64,000 nucleotides of DNA, taken from assembly GCA_004154925.1 (NCBI GenBank), contig QJNS01000281.1:31318-95317 (forward strand), read 5' to 3'. The notes beneath the pieces are model-generated. The model ran no database searches, was not told the DNA's origin, and was given only the letters and a program-made list of their open reading frames with translations. This document shows positions 1 to 11,223 of the stretch, piece by piece (the first letter of the stretch is position 1; each line of letters starts with the position of its first letter). The translations under genes and the position numbers were made by a program. The DNA is from Monosporascus cannonballus. Lineage: Eukaryota; Ascomycota; Sordariomycetes; Xylariales.

Positions 1-150
1 CAGCGCCTATATATTTAAGAAGGTCGTCCCTAGCATTTTGACCCATCGTCTATCACCACTATATCCCGTTGTAATCACAGACGTCTAGTTCTGAATTACG
101 AACCCGCCAGGCTCCAAATACTCCGTTCTAACGCTCCCACACGCGTCGCT

Positions 151-1209
151 ATGCGGACCCGGCACTTCACCCCTATCAGGTGCCTCACACTATCATGCCT
201 CGCCGCGACCACCGCAAGCGCATTCGGCTTCCAGCGGGAGAGCTGCCAACTTGAGTGGTCCCTCAAGCGGCTGAGCGCCGATAGTGACCATACCCAACGC
301 TACATAGCCATCGCGGCGTGTGTGGACCACGTATGTGGTATCAATTCGCACACCGCACTCGACCTCAACAACTGCCTCAGAAACGACAACGGCCGTCTGG
401 TAGCGGCCGAGCGGTAAGTCCAGGTTCCGCTTGCGTATTTATACGGTTCCCGCCCGTTCCCAGGGGCGCCAACGAAAAGCCACTTCCATCCACCTCCTTT
501 TTAAGTGCTGACTGGGATTCCCTGTATCTACCTTGTCGGCACTTTAGTATGGACGGGACAGGCACACCGCCTCTACTCGTAGGTGACGCTCATAGGCTAA
601 TCACTGATTGGTCGTCGCTCGCAGCGGGGGGTTTGCAAGCAGTTGTAACTCCTGCCGGGTCACCGACGACTATACCGGCATCGAATGCGATTGCGTCAAA
701 CCTTTTGGTCACGGCCTGAACGCCGTGTACCACACGAGAATCGACATCAGTAAGGCTCCCCTGCCCACCCGCCCTGTCCGCCAGATGGGCAACTTGGAAG
801 AAAGAAAGGACCGATTGACAGAGATTCGGCGTAATTATTAGGCGATATCCTCCATAACTGGTTCGGGTATCTCTCCTGCTTCGGACACCGTAACCCGGAC
901 CTGACGCCGCGCGTCTACGACTGCCAAGACGAGGGATGGCAACCCGAGAAGGACGCCGAGGACAACACCTGCGCGAGTCCCTGCGACGTGGAGTGGGAGC
1001 AACCGGAAGGCACCAGGTGGATAGGGCCCACTGCCGTGATGGCTGCCGTTAGGGAACCGACTGGTACTAAGGCGGTGGTCAGGGAGGAGTCGACCTTGGT
1101 GGCTGTTAAGAAGAGATCAGGTTCCAGAACATTTACGAAACAGAAGGACGATCAAACGGAAACAAGGGGCACAACGGATATATTGCCAGCGATAACAATG
1201 ATGGTTTAG
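151..1209 (+). CDS. Secreted cyanovirin-N homology (CVNH) domain protein, three exons
   Basis: Exons 151-413, 625-749 and 842-1209 (introns 414-624 GTAAGT...GCAG and 750-841 GTAAGG...TTAG) join in phase to give 251 aa. Residues 1-24 form a signal peptide ending at a TASA site. The mature part has the two-fold CVNH pattern: repeat 1 has an early Cys, a second Cys before VCGINS and the motif LDLNNCLRNDNGRL; repeat 2 starts GFASSCNSCRV, has IECDC, and finishes across the second intron as ID-S-DILHNWFGYLSC. The two splice events are supported because only they restore this second repeat. CVNH proteins are small carbohydrate-binding proteins; binding here is inferred from family. After the domain comes a Cys-containing, charged tail of about 120 residues that I do not recognise. 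Its exact end is the least certain part: another intron could change the last 60 residues. Confidence 0.85.
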
Positions 1210-1337
1210 GGCGCGTCCGTGTAAGTCGGCAGTTCGATCAACATATGGATGACAACTAATATCCGACAGGCTGCCAAAGTTGCGACTTGAAAACTGCGTA
1301 GTTTTCGCTTACGACACAAATTAAGAAGGGGCCACTG

Positions 1338-1565
1338 ATGGACGTGTTACAGACCCCAGAATTCATGGATTTTATCTACAACTATACTCTGGACCTCCAC
1401 CATGTAATTCATCATAAGAATGAGGCATTTTATAAGGAAGTGCATTTCTTGATAACCAATTCCCCACGCCATAATTGGGCACAGGAGACCGAACAAAAAG
1501 AAGATCTAAGAGAGCATATATCATGGACCTTTATGCATCATCCTATTTATGTCGAATCTGAATAG
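1338..1565 (+). CDS. Unrecognised 75-aa open frame
   Basis: ATG-initiated frame of 75 residues, His- and aromatic-rich (several HH pairs), with no signal peptide and no family I recognise. It lies downstream of the CVNH gene with no promoter or splice signal I can point to. It could be a small gene, a remnant exon, or chance; the composition looks more protein-like than neighbouring open frames, which is the only reason it is listed. Confidence 0.2.
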   Translation: MDVLQTPEFMDFIYNYTLDLHHVIHHKNEAFYKEVHFLITNSPRHNWAQETEQKEDLREHISWTFMHHPIYVESE

Positions 1566-2076
1566 TGCGGTATATGTGAGGCCTCATACTACGGCGGGAC
1601 ACTATCAGTTCTCATAATTTGGCATTCCTTCTCGTGCAAGGCCACAGCGAGATCGAACTTAAGGGGTTACTGCGCGAGGATAGGAAGTATCAAGCAGCGT
1701 GTATCTTTTAGATTGCGGATATATGTACTTCTCAGGTTCCGCGAAGGAGAGGCTGGGCCTGGAAAAGGTCGGCTGATGGAGGTAATATACGCCTCTTTTG
1801 CCAATGGTCTCGGGTTCGAGGAACCCAAGGCGCCGATTCGCCCACGTAAGAAGCTAGTGCTACGGGGATCATCGGGTGAAAGCTCACTTTCGGACTACTA
1901 AACGAAAGGCCGGTCGATACTCACGTTTCCTTAAGTGGTCGAGAGATATAGTTCAACTAATAGAATAAGACCATTTAGAAGATTCTAAAATATCTTTAAC
2001 AGCTATATATTTACGCCGTCCCTTAAGACTCTCTCGTAACGCTATTAGAGAAAATAAACGATAAAGTAAAACGAGT
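1566..2076. other. No supported gene
   Basis: Mixed-composition spacer between the CVNH gene and the ankyrin pseudogene. One 62-codon frame starting with TTG at 1713 is present but has no ATG, no family resemblance and no splice context. I see no RNA gene or repeat. Confidence 0.5.
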
Positions 2077-4610
2077 TTATGCTCTGTAATGGTTAAGTAG
2101 AGTGACGACGGTCTCGCGCCTATACTCTTTGGCCAACGATTGCGGCGTCCGGCCTTTATTATCTTTCGATTCGAAGTTGGCGCCTTTGTCGAATAGCAGC
2201 TGTACGACAACCTCGTGCCCATATTGTGTGGCCCATGATAGCGGCGCCTGGCCAAAAGCACCTCCCGATTTGAAATCGGCGCCTGTCTCGAGCAGCAGCT
2301 TTACAACGGCCTCGTGCCCATTTCTTGCGGCCCATAATAACAGCGTCTCGCCATAAATGTTGTCTGCCAATTTGAAATCGGCGCCTCTCTCGAGCAGCAA
2401 TTTTACAACGGCCTCGTGCCCATTTTCTGCGGCCCATGATAACGGTGTCTTGCCACCTCCGTCTACTCTATTGACGTCTGCGTGTCCAACGTCAAGAAGA
2501 AGCTTGACGATGTTCGTATGACCGCTTTCGGCTGCCCAGAATAGTGGAGTCCGCTGATTGCCCTCCGATAGGTCCGAAGACGCCCCGCGATCCGTCAAAG
2601 GCTTCACGTATGACTTATAGCCAAGTTCCGCACAATATGAGATTGCCGTTCTATTAGATTCGTCTCGACTGTTTGGATTTGCTTTCATCTCCAGGATTGC
2701 GATCACAACTTCGCTCCAGTCATTCCGGACGGCCAGAGGAAGTGCTGGTTGTAAGTCTTCGGAACCAAAGTCGCCCGCCCGTCGTGGTAAAGCACAAGCT
2801 GTACAGTGCCTCCGTCCTATTGCGGGCTTGAATTGCTTGAACAAGCGAACTTTGAGGCTGGGCCGGGTTTTTATGCGCGGGATGTTGGGCAATTCCCTGT
2901 GCAATTTCCTGGTACTGATCCAGAATTTCCTTGACCTCCCGGTTGCTCTGATCCGTGGTGCCATAGTTCTTGCTCATCCAGTTGACACCATTTATCCCAA
3001 ATTCCTTTCTGGCATCGTTGGAATGCTGCGCAAGAGACCATCGATAAAGCTCTCCTGTCGCGCGCAGAGCTGCCGCGAAGTGGCTAGGGTACCGCTCTTC
3101 GCCGGGAGGTGAATAGAAATGCGCACATGCCCATCGCCACACGGTCTCTGCTCGCTCCCATTCTGACTTCTGACGGTAGTCGTCGGCCGCCCTAGTGAAT
3201 GCTGACAACATGTCGTCTGGGTTTGGAGAAGGCAGTCGCTCTCGCAGTGCTGGTATGATACACAGCAGCTCGTCAGAATAAGATCCTAAACCGCTTTCCA
3301 CAAATGCATTTGCGAAAATGCTAACCGTTATGTTTTCCAGCCGTACCAGGCCAGCACTCTCAACGACGGTCGTCTTATCGATGGTCAGAAGAGTAATAAA
3401 TGACGTCCTGCCAAACAACCTCAAACGACAGCCAATCCAGCTCGTGCCCCGAAACCATATCAGGTATGCACGCCAGCCTGTTGGCGTTCCTGCCAAGGCG
3501 TTGCACGCGGAGGAGGCCGCGCAGGATGCTCATGATGAGGGTGATGCCCAATTGCGCGAGAGATGCCCAAGCCTTCATTCCACGGAGTCCGATGAATTGC
3601 ATAATATATCCGATCAACACGGCAGAGACGGCGAAAAATGTATAGACTTCGAAGTTTTGGTTAAAGTCCTTCCTCGAAGGCGTCCAAACTCGGAGAGGGT
3701 CTTTTTCTGTGTCCTCGAAATATGCAAATGGATCAAAGGTTTGGTCGCTAATTAGCTGCGGGCCGGGTTGGAGCTAGAGAAGGCGTGGTCCACCTGCTAT
3801 ACCCTGATGCCTCGTCCGCTTGAAGCGCAATTCCTGGGTAGTTTGCCCTATGAGAGCCGCGCAGCTCCACATTCCGCCGCACATCATGACCGTCCCCACG
3901 ATGAACATGACCGGAGCGTAGTCTCTCGATGCTAATGACTCTGTCCCGTTAAGGCTCCAGTGGAGAATCCAAACGCCAGTCCCAGCCAGCACAAGGACGC
4001 CGGTTTGAAGGACGAATCCTATGGTAGCGGTTGTATAGAAGACCCAATCCGGTTGCTTGACGATGCCGACGTTGAGGGAGAGGTTCGGATTCGGAGCGAA
4101 CGAGAGGTCTTTCACATGCTGGTCCCTTTGCCACCATGAATGGTCCGGCGTTTCTGTGTTCGGTTTGGCGAGATAATCTTGAAACACGCGCAACGATCCG
4201 TTCCGTGGAAGGTAGACAAGCTCAAGGATCTTAGGCCTGCCGAGGACGCGAGTGATGCCGCCCCTATTAAACAGTTCACATACGTCGCGGCTTGTAGATG
4301 TGCACAATTCGGCCTCGACTGCGCCATCACCCTCCTGAGGCCTGCCAATAAAGGCGCGGAGAGATGGGTGTCCGCAGACTCGAATAGTGGAGACGATGGC
4401 GGTGATGATGCCAATCGGGGCCATGGTGAAGATGAAGTAGTCGAGGAAGGACGTGCTCTCACTTAGGTATTGCCGCGTCATCGATTCGCCGAATAGAATA
4501 AGAAGTGGCGCGATATCTGTAGCCAGGTTATTGGAGAAATCGGACAGGTCGTCTTCGGCCTTGACGCCGACAAAAGCGACGGCGCAGAGGAAGAACCAAT
4601 ATTTCGCCAT
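2077..4610 (-). pseudogene. Broken membrane-anchored ankyrin-repeat protein gene
   Basis: Reading leftward from the ATG at 4610: a hydrophobic N-terminus, then DLSDFSNNLATDIAPLL and several membrane segments (around YFIFTMAPIGIITAIVS, WVFYTTATIGFVLQTGVLVL and MFIVGTVMMCGGMWSC). An in-frame TAG sits at 3774-3776. The same frame reopens directly after it with LQPGPQLISDQTFDPFAYF, another membrane pair (GYIMQFIGLRG, LGITLIMSILRGLL) and HELDWLSFEV, so the stop interrupts continuous coding sequence. At about 3340-3400 the frame changes and the large middle section expected in this fungal family is missing. A TPR-like helical part follows (WERAETVWRWACAHF, GELYRWSLAQ), then another frame change at about 2770-2800, then at least five ankyrin units (TPLFWAAESGHTNIVKLLL type) to a stop at 2077. 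Nonsense codon, deletion and frameshift together make this a pseudogene. The second frame change could instead be a weak 52-nt intron. Confidence 0.88.
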
Positions 4611-6904
4611 GGCCGCATGAGTTGATATAGTTGGGAAGGCTCGTTGGTGTTTTCATTAACCATGTTCACGGCCGTTAGGATGATCGACTTCGTGACCAGA
4701 GGACGTCGACTCGCCGGGTCTGGCGAAAGTGGGGCAATTGGGACTCCCAACAAAACCCATCAGGGTCTGCGGCAACAGGAAGTCCTGGGCGAATTGCACA
4801 AACGAATCAAATTATCGACAGCTGCGCTGCGAAGGGTTCTCACCAAAAAAAGGGGGCGCAGTGGTGATTGACGACAGGGGAGTCCGGCGTCTGTGGCGGC
4901 AAATTAAACGCAACCAGACTGACCAGCCTGAACAGGTGTAGCCACACACCAGAACTCCGATTCTGGGAAGAGAGACTGGACCAAGGTTGCTGACAAAAAA
5001 ATAATAGTGCCCAAAGTCACAACAAACCCACTGATATTATTAATTATTTTGTCTATCATCTTGCGGACGTCTCCGGATACATGGGTGGACCACCCACACT
5101 TTGAAGCACGCGGTTCAGGGATCCGTCAACTCGGGAGTGTCCTTGTTTTGCCGAGGACCCTTAGAGTTGGTGCGAACTCGCACCGGGCCGTGCCGGCCTA
5201 GGACAGGAGGAATATGGAACCTACGTCATATGGTCGAATGACGGCATTCCAAGCCTCTTGAACGGTGAATGCCGGAACTGGCTAACGTTAGAAGTCCGCT
5301 AGGGTCACGCCAGCATCGGCGGCCGAGGCGGGTCTGGACTCTGGAGAACCATGTAGCTCTGGCAGTTTGGCAGGTGCTGGCTGAAGCGTTTATGCTGTCC
5401 GATACAGGCTCGGTGGAATAAACGTTCGCTAGAGACCGTAGGAAGAGCGTCGTCCGCGTCCGACTTGTGCCATACCTGAAGATGGCGTAACGGCCTCCGC
5501 GGGCAGTCTTCCACCACTTTTGGCCTGTTTTCTCCAAGCGGCAGCTTGGGCGAGCACCCATCCATTTGGAAGAATAGATGAAATCGCAATCGCGCGGGCG
5601 GCAAAGGGAAGCCAATGTCCCATTTTGTTGCGCGCGAGCTGATCGCGACATGGGAGCTCGGGGCAGGAGTTGCAGGTTGTCTTGGCTGCCAATGGAGCAT
5701 AGCACCAAGATGTGATGGTGGGGCTGTCGCAAGTACATCCCAACCCGGACGCAAAGGATGAACATGGTCGGGGATCATCACGAGCCCTCGGGCCGCGTAT
5801 CTCTCACTTCCGCGCTTATATATCCGGCACGCGTAGGTACCGTTCCAGACGCAAAGGAGCGATGTCCGTATCGCTGTCGAGGATGCTGCTTTCTGATTCC
5901 TTCATTTGGGTCGCGCGCGGAACACGCACTCTGGCCAATCAAAATTCCTGCTGATTGGGAACGACTTTTGTTCCTGAGAGGTTCCACGTATCTGCTGCTC
6001 GACCAGCGATATCAACATTCCTTGATAAATACACCAGGCTTTCACCCTCGATCCACATCCCAGATGTTTCATTTCTTTTAAGTTACGGTTGTATTGTATT
6101 CCGGCCGAGAGCAAAATTGTCGCACTTAAGTTAAAATATATTAGGCGCCGTCCGCGTCCGCATTTGAAACCAATCCAATGCTATGCAATTACGGGAAAGC
6201 AAGACTTGCTTTTCCGAGCATTTTTAGCTACCGACCTGATTGCCTGAATAAGAGGGACGCCTCACCTCTATCCATTTTTAACATAACTCCATTTTTAAGA
6301 TCCAGCGGTATTTAGGACCCCATGAGCTATGGTGGCATTTGTTAAGCGTATCTATCATGGAATGTACTAGAATGGAGTAACGGATAAATGAAGGGGCCTA
6401 ATCGGTGGATCGCAGTATAGGTAATAGATAAGGTGACCGTTAACGCCTGCTTTTCTTTAATTATCCTGGGAAAAAGCCCCTTCTATACACATATAGCCCC
6501 TCGAGGCAAGTCACTGGGGATCAGAAAGGGGTTGCCATAAGCTTCTGGCACTGCCTAACGGGCCGCCTGGGGATGCCGGATGAGTTGCTTTGGTCAGAAT
6601 AATGGAAGCCACAGGTAAATAACTAAATGGGGCTACCAACGTACTTAGTAATTCTACAAAGACTATTTATCTTAGGTAGGGGACGCCGAACGCCGTTGGG
6701 GAGACGGAGCGAGTATAGTCCAGGGTGCTTTCCCGCACCCAAAATTGTAGCTGAAATATAAAAGAGTTTTCCGACATGGTTACGGCTTAATGTCGCGAGG
6801 GCAGCTAAGGGACACGACAGAAGGCAAGATAGGATGCATTGGTAGCGACGGTATATTCGGACGTCAAACTACACGACGCCAGGAGCAACTGTGAGATTCT
6901 TGGT
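4611..6904. other. Gene-poor stretch; only unrecognised open frames
   Basis: No gene I can support. Three overlapping - strand frames between 5226 and 5781 (179, 158 and 104 codons) are open at once, which points to GC-rich composition rather than coding. None resembles a family I know, and none has splice signals that would join it to another exon. The 6115-6900 part has no long frame on either strand and no recognisable RNA. Confidence 0.5.
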
Positions 6905-7012
6905 GTGTAGTATAAAAGGGGGGTCTCCGAAGAACAATCGATTACCAAGATATCCAGCCTCGCTCTGTTCCTTTCTGCCAGGGCTCATTCGTCTCGTTTT
7001 CCGTCTTCAGGA
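6905..7012 (+). promoter_or_regulatory. TATA-box promoter-like stretch without an obvious gene
   Basis: TATAAAAGG at about 6911 is followed by a C/T-rich, A-containing stretch typical of a fungal 5' leader, and then by a candidate acceptor (CGTCTTCAG) just before 7012. The downstream frame (7013-7219) has no ATG and no recognisable family. It may be the promoter of a lost gene or of a non-coding transcript. Confidence 0.25.
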
Positions 7013-7204
7013 GTGACGTCTTCAAAGGTCTCATGCCGACTAGGTCCGGACATTGGAGATTCGCGTCGTCCCGTTCAATTGCGTCCCAAGCCAGGTACGT
7101 TAGAGCGAGGGTCTCATCCTCGCCCGAATCTTGGGTCAGGGCGACATACTGTCCTGGCTGATCGGGTCGAAAAGGACACGGGGCATTACTCGACTACCCG
7201 CGCG

Positions 7205-7501
7205 CTAATCTTGGTCTAGGCGGATGTAGAGAAGGCTATGGTAATACTGGATCCTTGGATGATCCACGTAGCTCGGTACGATACCGGTAAACGTTGAACT
7301 CGGGCTTCCTCTGTCATTGTCCGTCTCGGCCGGGCTCTCGAGGGGTTGGATCTGGCGCCTGTAATCCCCTGGCCAGGAGTTCTCGGCACGATAAATGCGC
7401 GATCCACCCACCAATCTCAGCACCATCAGCTGAAGGATTGAAGAACAACTATAAACGAATTGGACAATGACTGGAAAGAGGGGTATTGCGCATGATGGCA
7501 T
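7205..7501 (-). CDS. Unrecognised 98-aa open frame, possible degraded gene
   Basis: ATG at 7501 (reverse strand) opens 98 codons with a hydrophobic N-terminus (about residues 5-30), then a hydrophilic C-terminal half ending RLDQD. A second - strand frame overlaps upstream (7426-7617), so the true gene, if there is one, may be spliced or frameshifted. No domain recognised. Confidence 0.2.
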   Translation of the reverse strand: MPSCAIPLFPVIVQFVYSCSSILQLMVLRLVGGSRIYRAENSWPGDYRRQIQPLESPAETDNDRGSPSSTFTGIVPSYVDHPRIQYYHSLLYIRLDQD

Positions 7502-8002
7502 GGAACAGTGCCTCGGAATTGACGGTGTCGGGCGAAGCGTCGGGGTGAGTGAAGTAAATGGTAATGCCTTAAAGGGGTGGCAGCGGACAGGCCTCTCTTC
7601 CTTGGAAGACGATGCACGCCGCTCTACCAGTGTGGACCGTAAACGGCAAGACGTGTGTCTTTAATTGCCGGCCTAAGCTACCTTGATCTGGTGCTATTGC
7701 CCCAAGTCTACTCCCGCGGATGGCCATGGTAAGCAGATGCGATTAAGAGGCACCCGAGATATACCTGTCTCAGGTCCTTAGAACCAGGGAAGCATCGCGG
7801 CTTGATTTTTCTCTGACTTTATGTCCGAAATATGAGTGTGACAAGACGCCTAAGGAGAGTGCTAAGTAAAGGTTTCACAGTCTGTAGTGCCGGAGCTGCT
7901 CCACACTCAAGTTCGACTGTCGTATCCTTCAACGGGTGTGTATACGACCTTTACCTTCTAGAGACTTCTTAAACAGAGCCCTGTGTGTGCACTGAATGAA
8001 CC
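7502..8002. other. No supported gene
   Basis: Only short shadow frames on either strand. The upstream continuation of the 7205-7501 frame may extend to about 7620. Nothing else was recognised. Confidence 0.45.
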
Positions 8003-8227
8003 TCATACAGAAGCCCTTGGCTTCTGTGCCCCGTACAGTCTAGACAGCCCGGGATGATAAGTACATACATCCTCTCGGAGACGATAGACCTTCCATTGAC
8101 AAGCACCGGCATCATCTTCCGCGGAGAATACGATATCACGAACCGGTATACTAGGAGTCTGGTGAGATAGAGCCTGAGTTAAAAAGAAAAGTGAGCCAAA
8201 GAAAGGCAGCAATAAGTCAGTAGACAT
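8003..8227 (-). CDS. Possible small secreted protein (74 aa)
   Basis: The ATG at 8227 opens 74 codons. Residues 1-21 (LLLPFFGSLFFLTQALS) form a plausible signal peptide, followed by a short mature region with two Cys residues and a basic C-terminus. TATA-like sequence (TTTATAC) lies about 70 bp upstream on the same strand. Two Cys residues and small size fit a small secreted protein, but there is no family match, and a short hydrophobic N-terminus can arise by chance. Confidence 0.35.
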   Translation of the reverse strand: MSTDLLLPFFGSLFFLTQALSHQTPSIPVRDIVFSAEDDAGACQWKVYRLREDVCTYHPGLSRLYGAQKPRASV

Positions 8228-8606
8228 ATCCGTACCGTATATTCGTTTTGACTTTAATAAATAGGTGGTACCTAGGTAGGTATGTAGATCAGCTGTATAA
8301 AGCTTGAACCAACTTCACCAGCCGACAACATGGGCGCTAGGCTACTTAGGTGCTAGCCTGCCTTGCACTCCAGTTACTTACGGTTTGCGACGTTTAACCC
8401 TCAATCAACGCCGACGTCAACCTCCCATAATTGAATAGGAGTTGTTTTGCATCGCCATAATCAATAAACCGCAACAGAACAATCAACAACGACTCAACGA
8501 CCGCAACCTTGGCATCGCAGCGTCCGACCGAGATATTTTCTGCATCTTGCTTGAAACGCGTAGATTCCGCTGTCGCAGCCCCCCGCAGGCAAACAACACC
8601 GCCAAC

Positions 8607-9093
8607 ATGAAGCCCGTCGTGAGTGCTATGCAGGCATGGTCTTGGTGAGTGAGTCCCGTTCTCGGCATCACGAGTTATCTTACCGGGGACGACGAGCTTC
8701 CTCCGTGAGAAAGGAATGAAATCTATGACTGACCATCCTCGTTCAATTCCAGCGTCGTCATCTCCGCATTCGCAATCGTCATCCTCTCGATCCTCGGCGG
8801 GCTCTTCCGGAGCAATCACCATGAGATGGTCGGCGGCACCGACGACCCCGAAGACGGTTCGGCCGTGGCCGGGACGATATTCACCGCTGTGTTTGTCTAT
8901 GCTGTACGTCCAAACCTCCCCTCGAAATCCCCGGTCCCGTTTCCGTACCCTCGCGGCATTGATTTCCCGTGTGATTACCTGGCGCTGATGGAGGCGTAAC
9001 TGACCCCTGGCTCTCTAGGCATTCCTCGTTTTCTGCGGTCTCCAGGGGATGCTGCATCTGCGCGAGAACCGAAGGGGCGCCATCGCGTTGTGA
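8607..9093 (+). CDS. V-ATPase V0 sector subunit f (RNase kappa family), three small exons
   Basis: Exons 8607-8644, 8753-8903 and 9019-9093 give 87 aa. Introns run 8645-8752 (GTGAGT...TTCCAG) and 8904-9018 (GTACGT...CTCTAG). The protein begins MKPVVSAMQAWSCVVISAFA and contains NHHEMVGGTDDPEDGSAVAG and VFVYAAFLVFCGLQ: two membrane helices around a short loop with the conserved DPEDG. This lines up almost without gaps with the yeast V0 subunit f encoded by YPR170W-B (85 aa), itself related to metazoan RNase kappa. The subunit sits in the membrane-embedded proton channel of the vacuolar ATPase. It ends in a basic, arginine-rich tail. The start is chosen because KPVVS is conserved at the family N-terminus. 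No single exon is long enough to stand out as an open frame. Confidence 0.93.
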
Positions 9094-10832
9094 ACGACGA
9101 GTATGGAGCGGAAGTATTGATAGATATTTCGGACGGCATACGGCGTTATGGATGGCCTTTTCCTTTCCCATTTTTTGGGCGGTCGATTGTCGACCGGGCG
9201 ATAACCTTTCGGAACGGATAATCACGCAGATTTCAGTCCCCGGACTGATACGGCGCGTAGGCACGACTTTCCAGGGCTGTTGTCGAATAGATTATGGGGG
9301 CGATGCTTCTGGGTGACGTTTCTTGCGGGTGACCGCGGTACGGATAGGGGGCTGGCAAGACACCGGTGACCCGACATTTCCGGAGGTCCGTCGTATCAAC
9401 ACTAGGCTTGGGAAGAGAAGTAGACTTCAGCTCAAGAGTTTAAGAGGCGTATAGATGTATGGCAGATAGTCTAATTGCTACTCCTAGTCTTCGGCTACTT
9501 AGATCTCGCTACGCCTCTTCTATTCCGAGAGTGCCTCTCCTATTCGGGGAGACTTCAATGACCACCCTATTTGGATGGCATATCTACGTTGTCAATAAAG
9601 TAGGGCCGCATGCTAGTCAGATGATCACTCATCCTCTATAACTCGCGGTCCTCCCCTTGTCCAAGGCACATTGACTGGGGCTTACGAAGATGCAACTGCA
9701 AACCCTCCCTAATCGAGGGATATGCATAAGGAAAATTGATCCGCTTACGCAAACCAACGCGTCTGAGCTGTCATCGACACACCCTCATCCCTTCCATACC
9801 TAGAGCTGCGCCTCGCCATGCGTATGTCTGGCGACCGAGCAAATTGGCGGCGGTCAGCTTCACATTCCACCAGACGCCCACCTACCGAGTTCGCGGTATA
9901 TCTCCTATATAAATGACATTCATCTTGTCGTCCTCCTACCTATACTACAGCACCATCCCGCCATATCAATCGAGCGTCTCCGATGCCCGAGTAATTCGAC
10001 ACTTCGGCCCCCTTACTCCTAGACTACTCACTTGCCTCGACGGCCCCACCACACATAGGTGGCCATCACTCACTCGCGACTTAACCGCCCCCGTAGACTC
10101 ACTCCAAAGATGTGCTTCGGCGTGCGTGTCTGCCTACTGCCGTCCTCTGGGGGACGCAAACCTATCTATCTATTTATTCACTTGCTGGCACACAGTGATT
10201 GAACGAAGAGCCGAGCAGAGCCATTATCCCGAGCGGTCCTTGCACGACAGCAACGACCCCGCCGCGCACCACAGGCTCAGGCGGCAGCACGGGCAGGCAT
10301 ACGGATCCGGTGGTGCCGCCAGCGGAGATGGAGGTGGCGGTGGCCTGCGCGTAAGATGGCGCCGCCTGGGCGGCGGCTGCGGGTCTGCTGGTGGCGCGGA
10401 CAGGGCGTTGTTGGGCCTCCCGCTGGGACTGTAGTCGGGGGGGTAATGGGGTTTCTAGCGATTGGACACGGGGCGGGACTCATGGCACTTCTCAGTTACA
10501 TCTCCATCCCTGACGTGTTCTCTGAAGCGAGGAGGGGAATAATGTTTTATCTATGATCGGTATGGAAGGGGTCTTTAACGTGCCCTCACGACACTGTTGC
10601 CCCCGCCTCCCCCTTTTTTCTTGCCGACAATGTGGCTGGTATTGTGCCCCCGCCACATATTTTGTATGTAACGCCATAGGACCACTTATTATGGCCATAA
10701 TGGCAATCCACGATAGCTTCAATGGAATGGATGGTCATGAAACCGAAGGCCAAATGGATGGATTGGGCTTGGCGTTTGTGCAACGGATTAAGCAGCCCGT
10801 AAACTTCAGGTGAGTTGTTTCGATCCCTGATC
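9094..10832. other. No firm gene; one Gly/Ser-rich segment with a possible GPI-like tail
   Basis: A frame from 9913 (173 codons) begins directly after a TATATAAA box, so its ATG is unlikely to be the true start. It contains RCASACVSAYC and then, around 10240-10340, Gly/Ser/Pro-rich coding in more than one frame. An alternative frame ends in an Ala/Leu-rich hydrophobic stretch (GAAWAAAAGLLVA), as in GPI-anchored wall proteins. No single frame or clean splice joins these parts, so a gene here is either frameshifted or illusory. The rest of the stretch shows nothing. Confidence 0.25.
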
Positions 10833-10970
10833 GTAGCTCTTTATTCTATTTGATTCACTCGCACGATACTCCGTCCGATTCACTCACTCTTTACTCTACC
10901 TGATTCACTCATTCACTGATCCGTGGCTAACGGCAGTTTGTGCCGAATGACCTTGGAGTGAGTGGTTTGT
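10833..10970 (+). repeat. Diverged repeat, copy 1
   Basis: TTCACTC-rich tract followed by CTGATCCGTGGCTAACGG and GCCGAATGACCTTGGAGTGA. It matches the segment at 11096-11223 in the same order and orientation. Confidence 0.6.
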
Positions 10971-11095
10971 AATGGGTAGCCACGGCAAGCAAATCACCGT
11001 TCATCGAAAGACGTAATACTACGTAGTTTATTCCAAACGAGGCAAGGCAATAGGACAGGGGGGCGTCTGATGGGTAAATTTGTTTGCTCCCTCCT

Positions 11096-11223
11096 GCATA
11101 CTTATTTGGTTCACTCGCTCTCTACTCTCTTCTTTCATTCACTCTATTCTCTCCTATTCACTCGTTCTCTGATCCATGGTCAATGGTGATAGGCGCCGAA
11201 TGACTTAGAAGTGAATGGTCTTC
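11096..11223 (+). repeat. Diverged repeat, copy 2
   Basis: TTCACTC-rich tract followed by CTGATCCATGGTCAATGG and GCCGAATGACTTAGAAGTGA, aligned with 10833-10970. The two copies are separated by about 125 bp of unrelated sequence. Function unknown. Confidence 0.6.

Noticed and set aside
2102..2437. Several frames overlapping the ankyrin repeats
   Set aside because: Repeat periodicity opens other frames; only the ankyrin frame fits a family.
8394..8822. 142-codon reverse frame
   Set aside because: Antisense to the first two exons of the V-ATPase subunit f gene.
10080..10240. Possible CFEM domain around RCASACVSAYC
   Set aside because: Later Cys spacing of CFEM is not found in any frame or simple splice; too weak to call.
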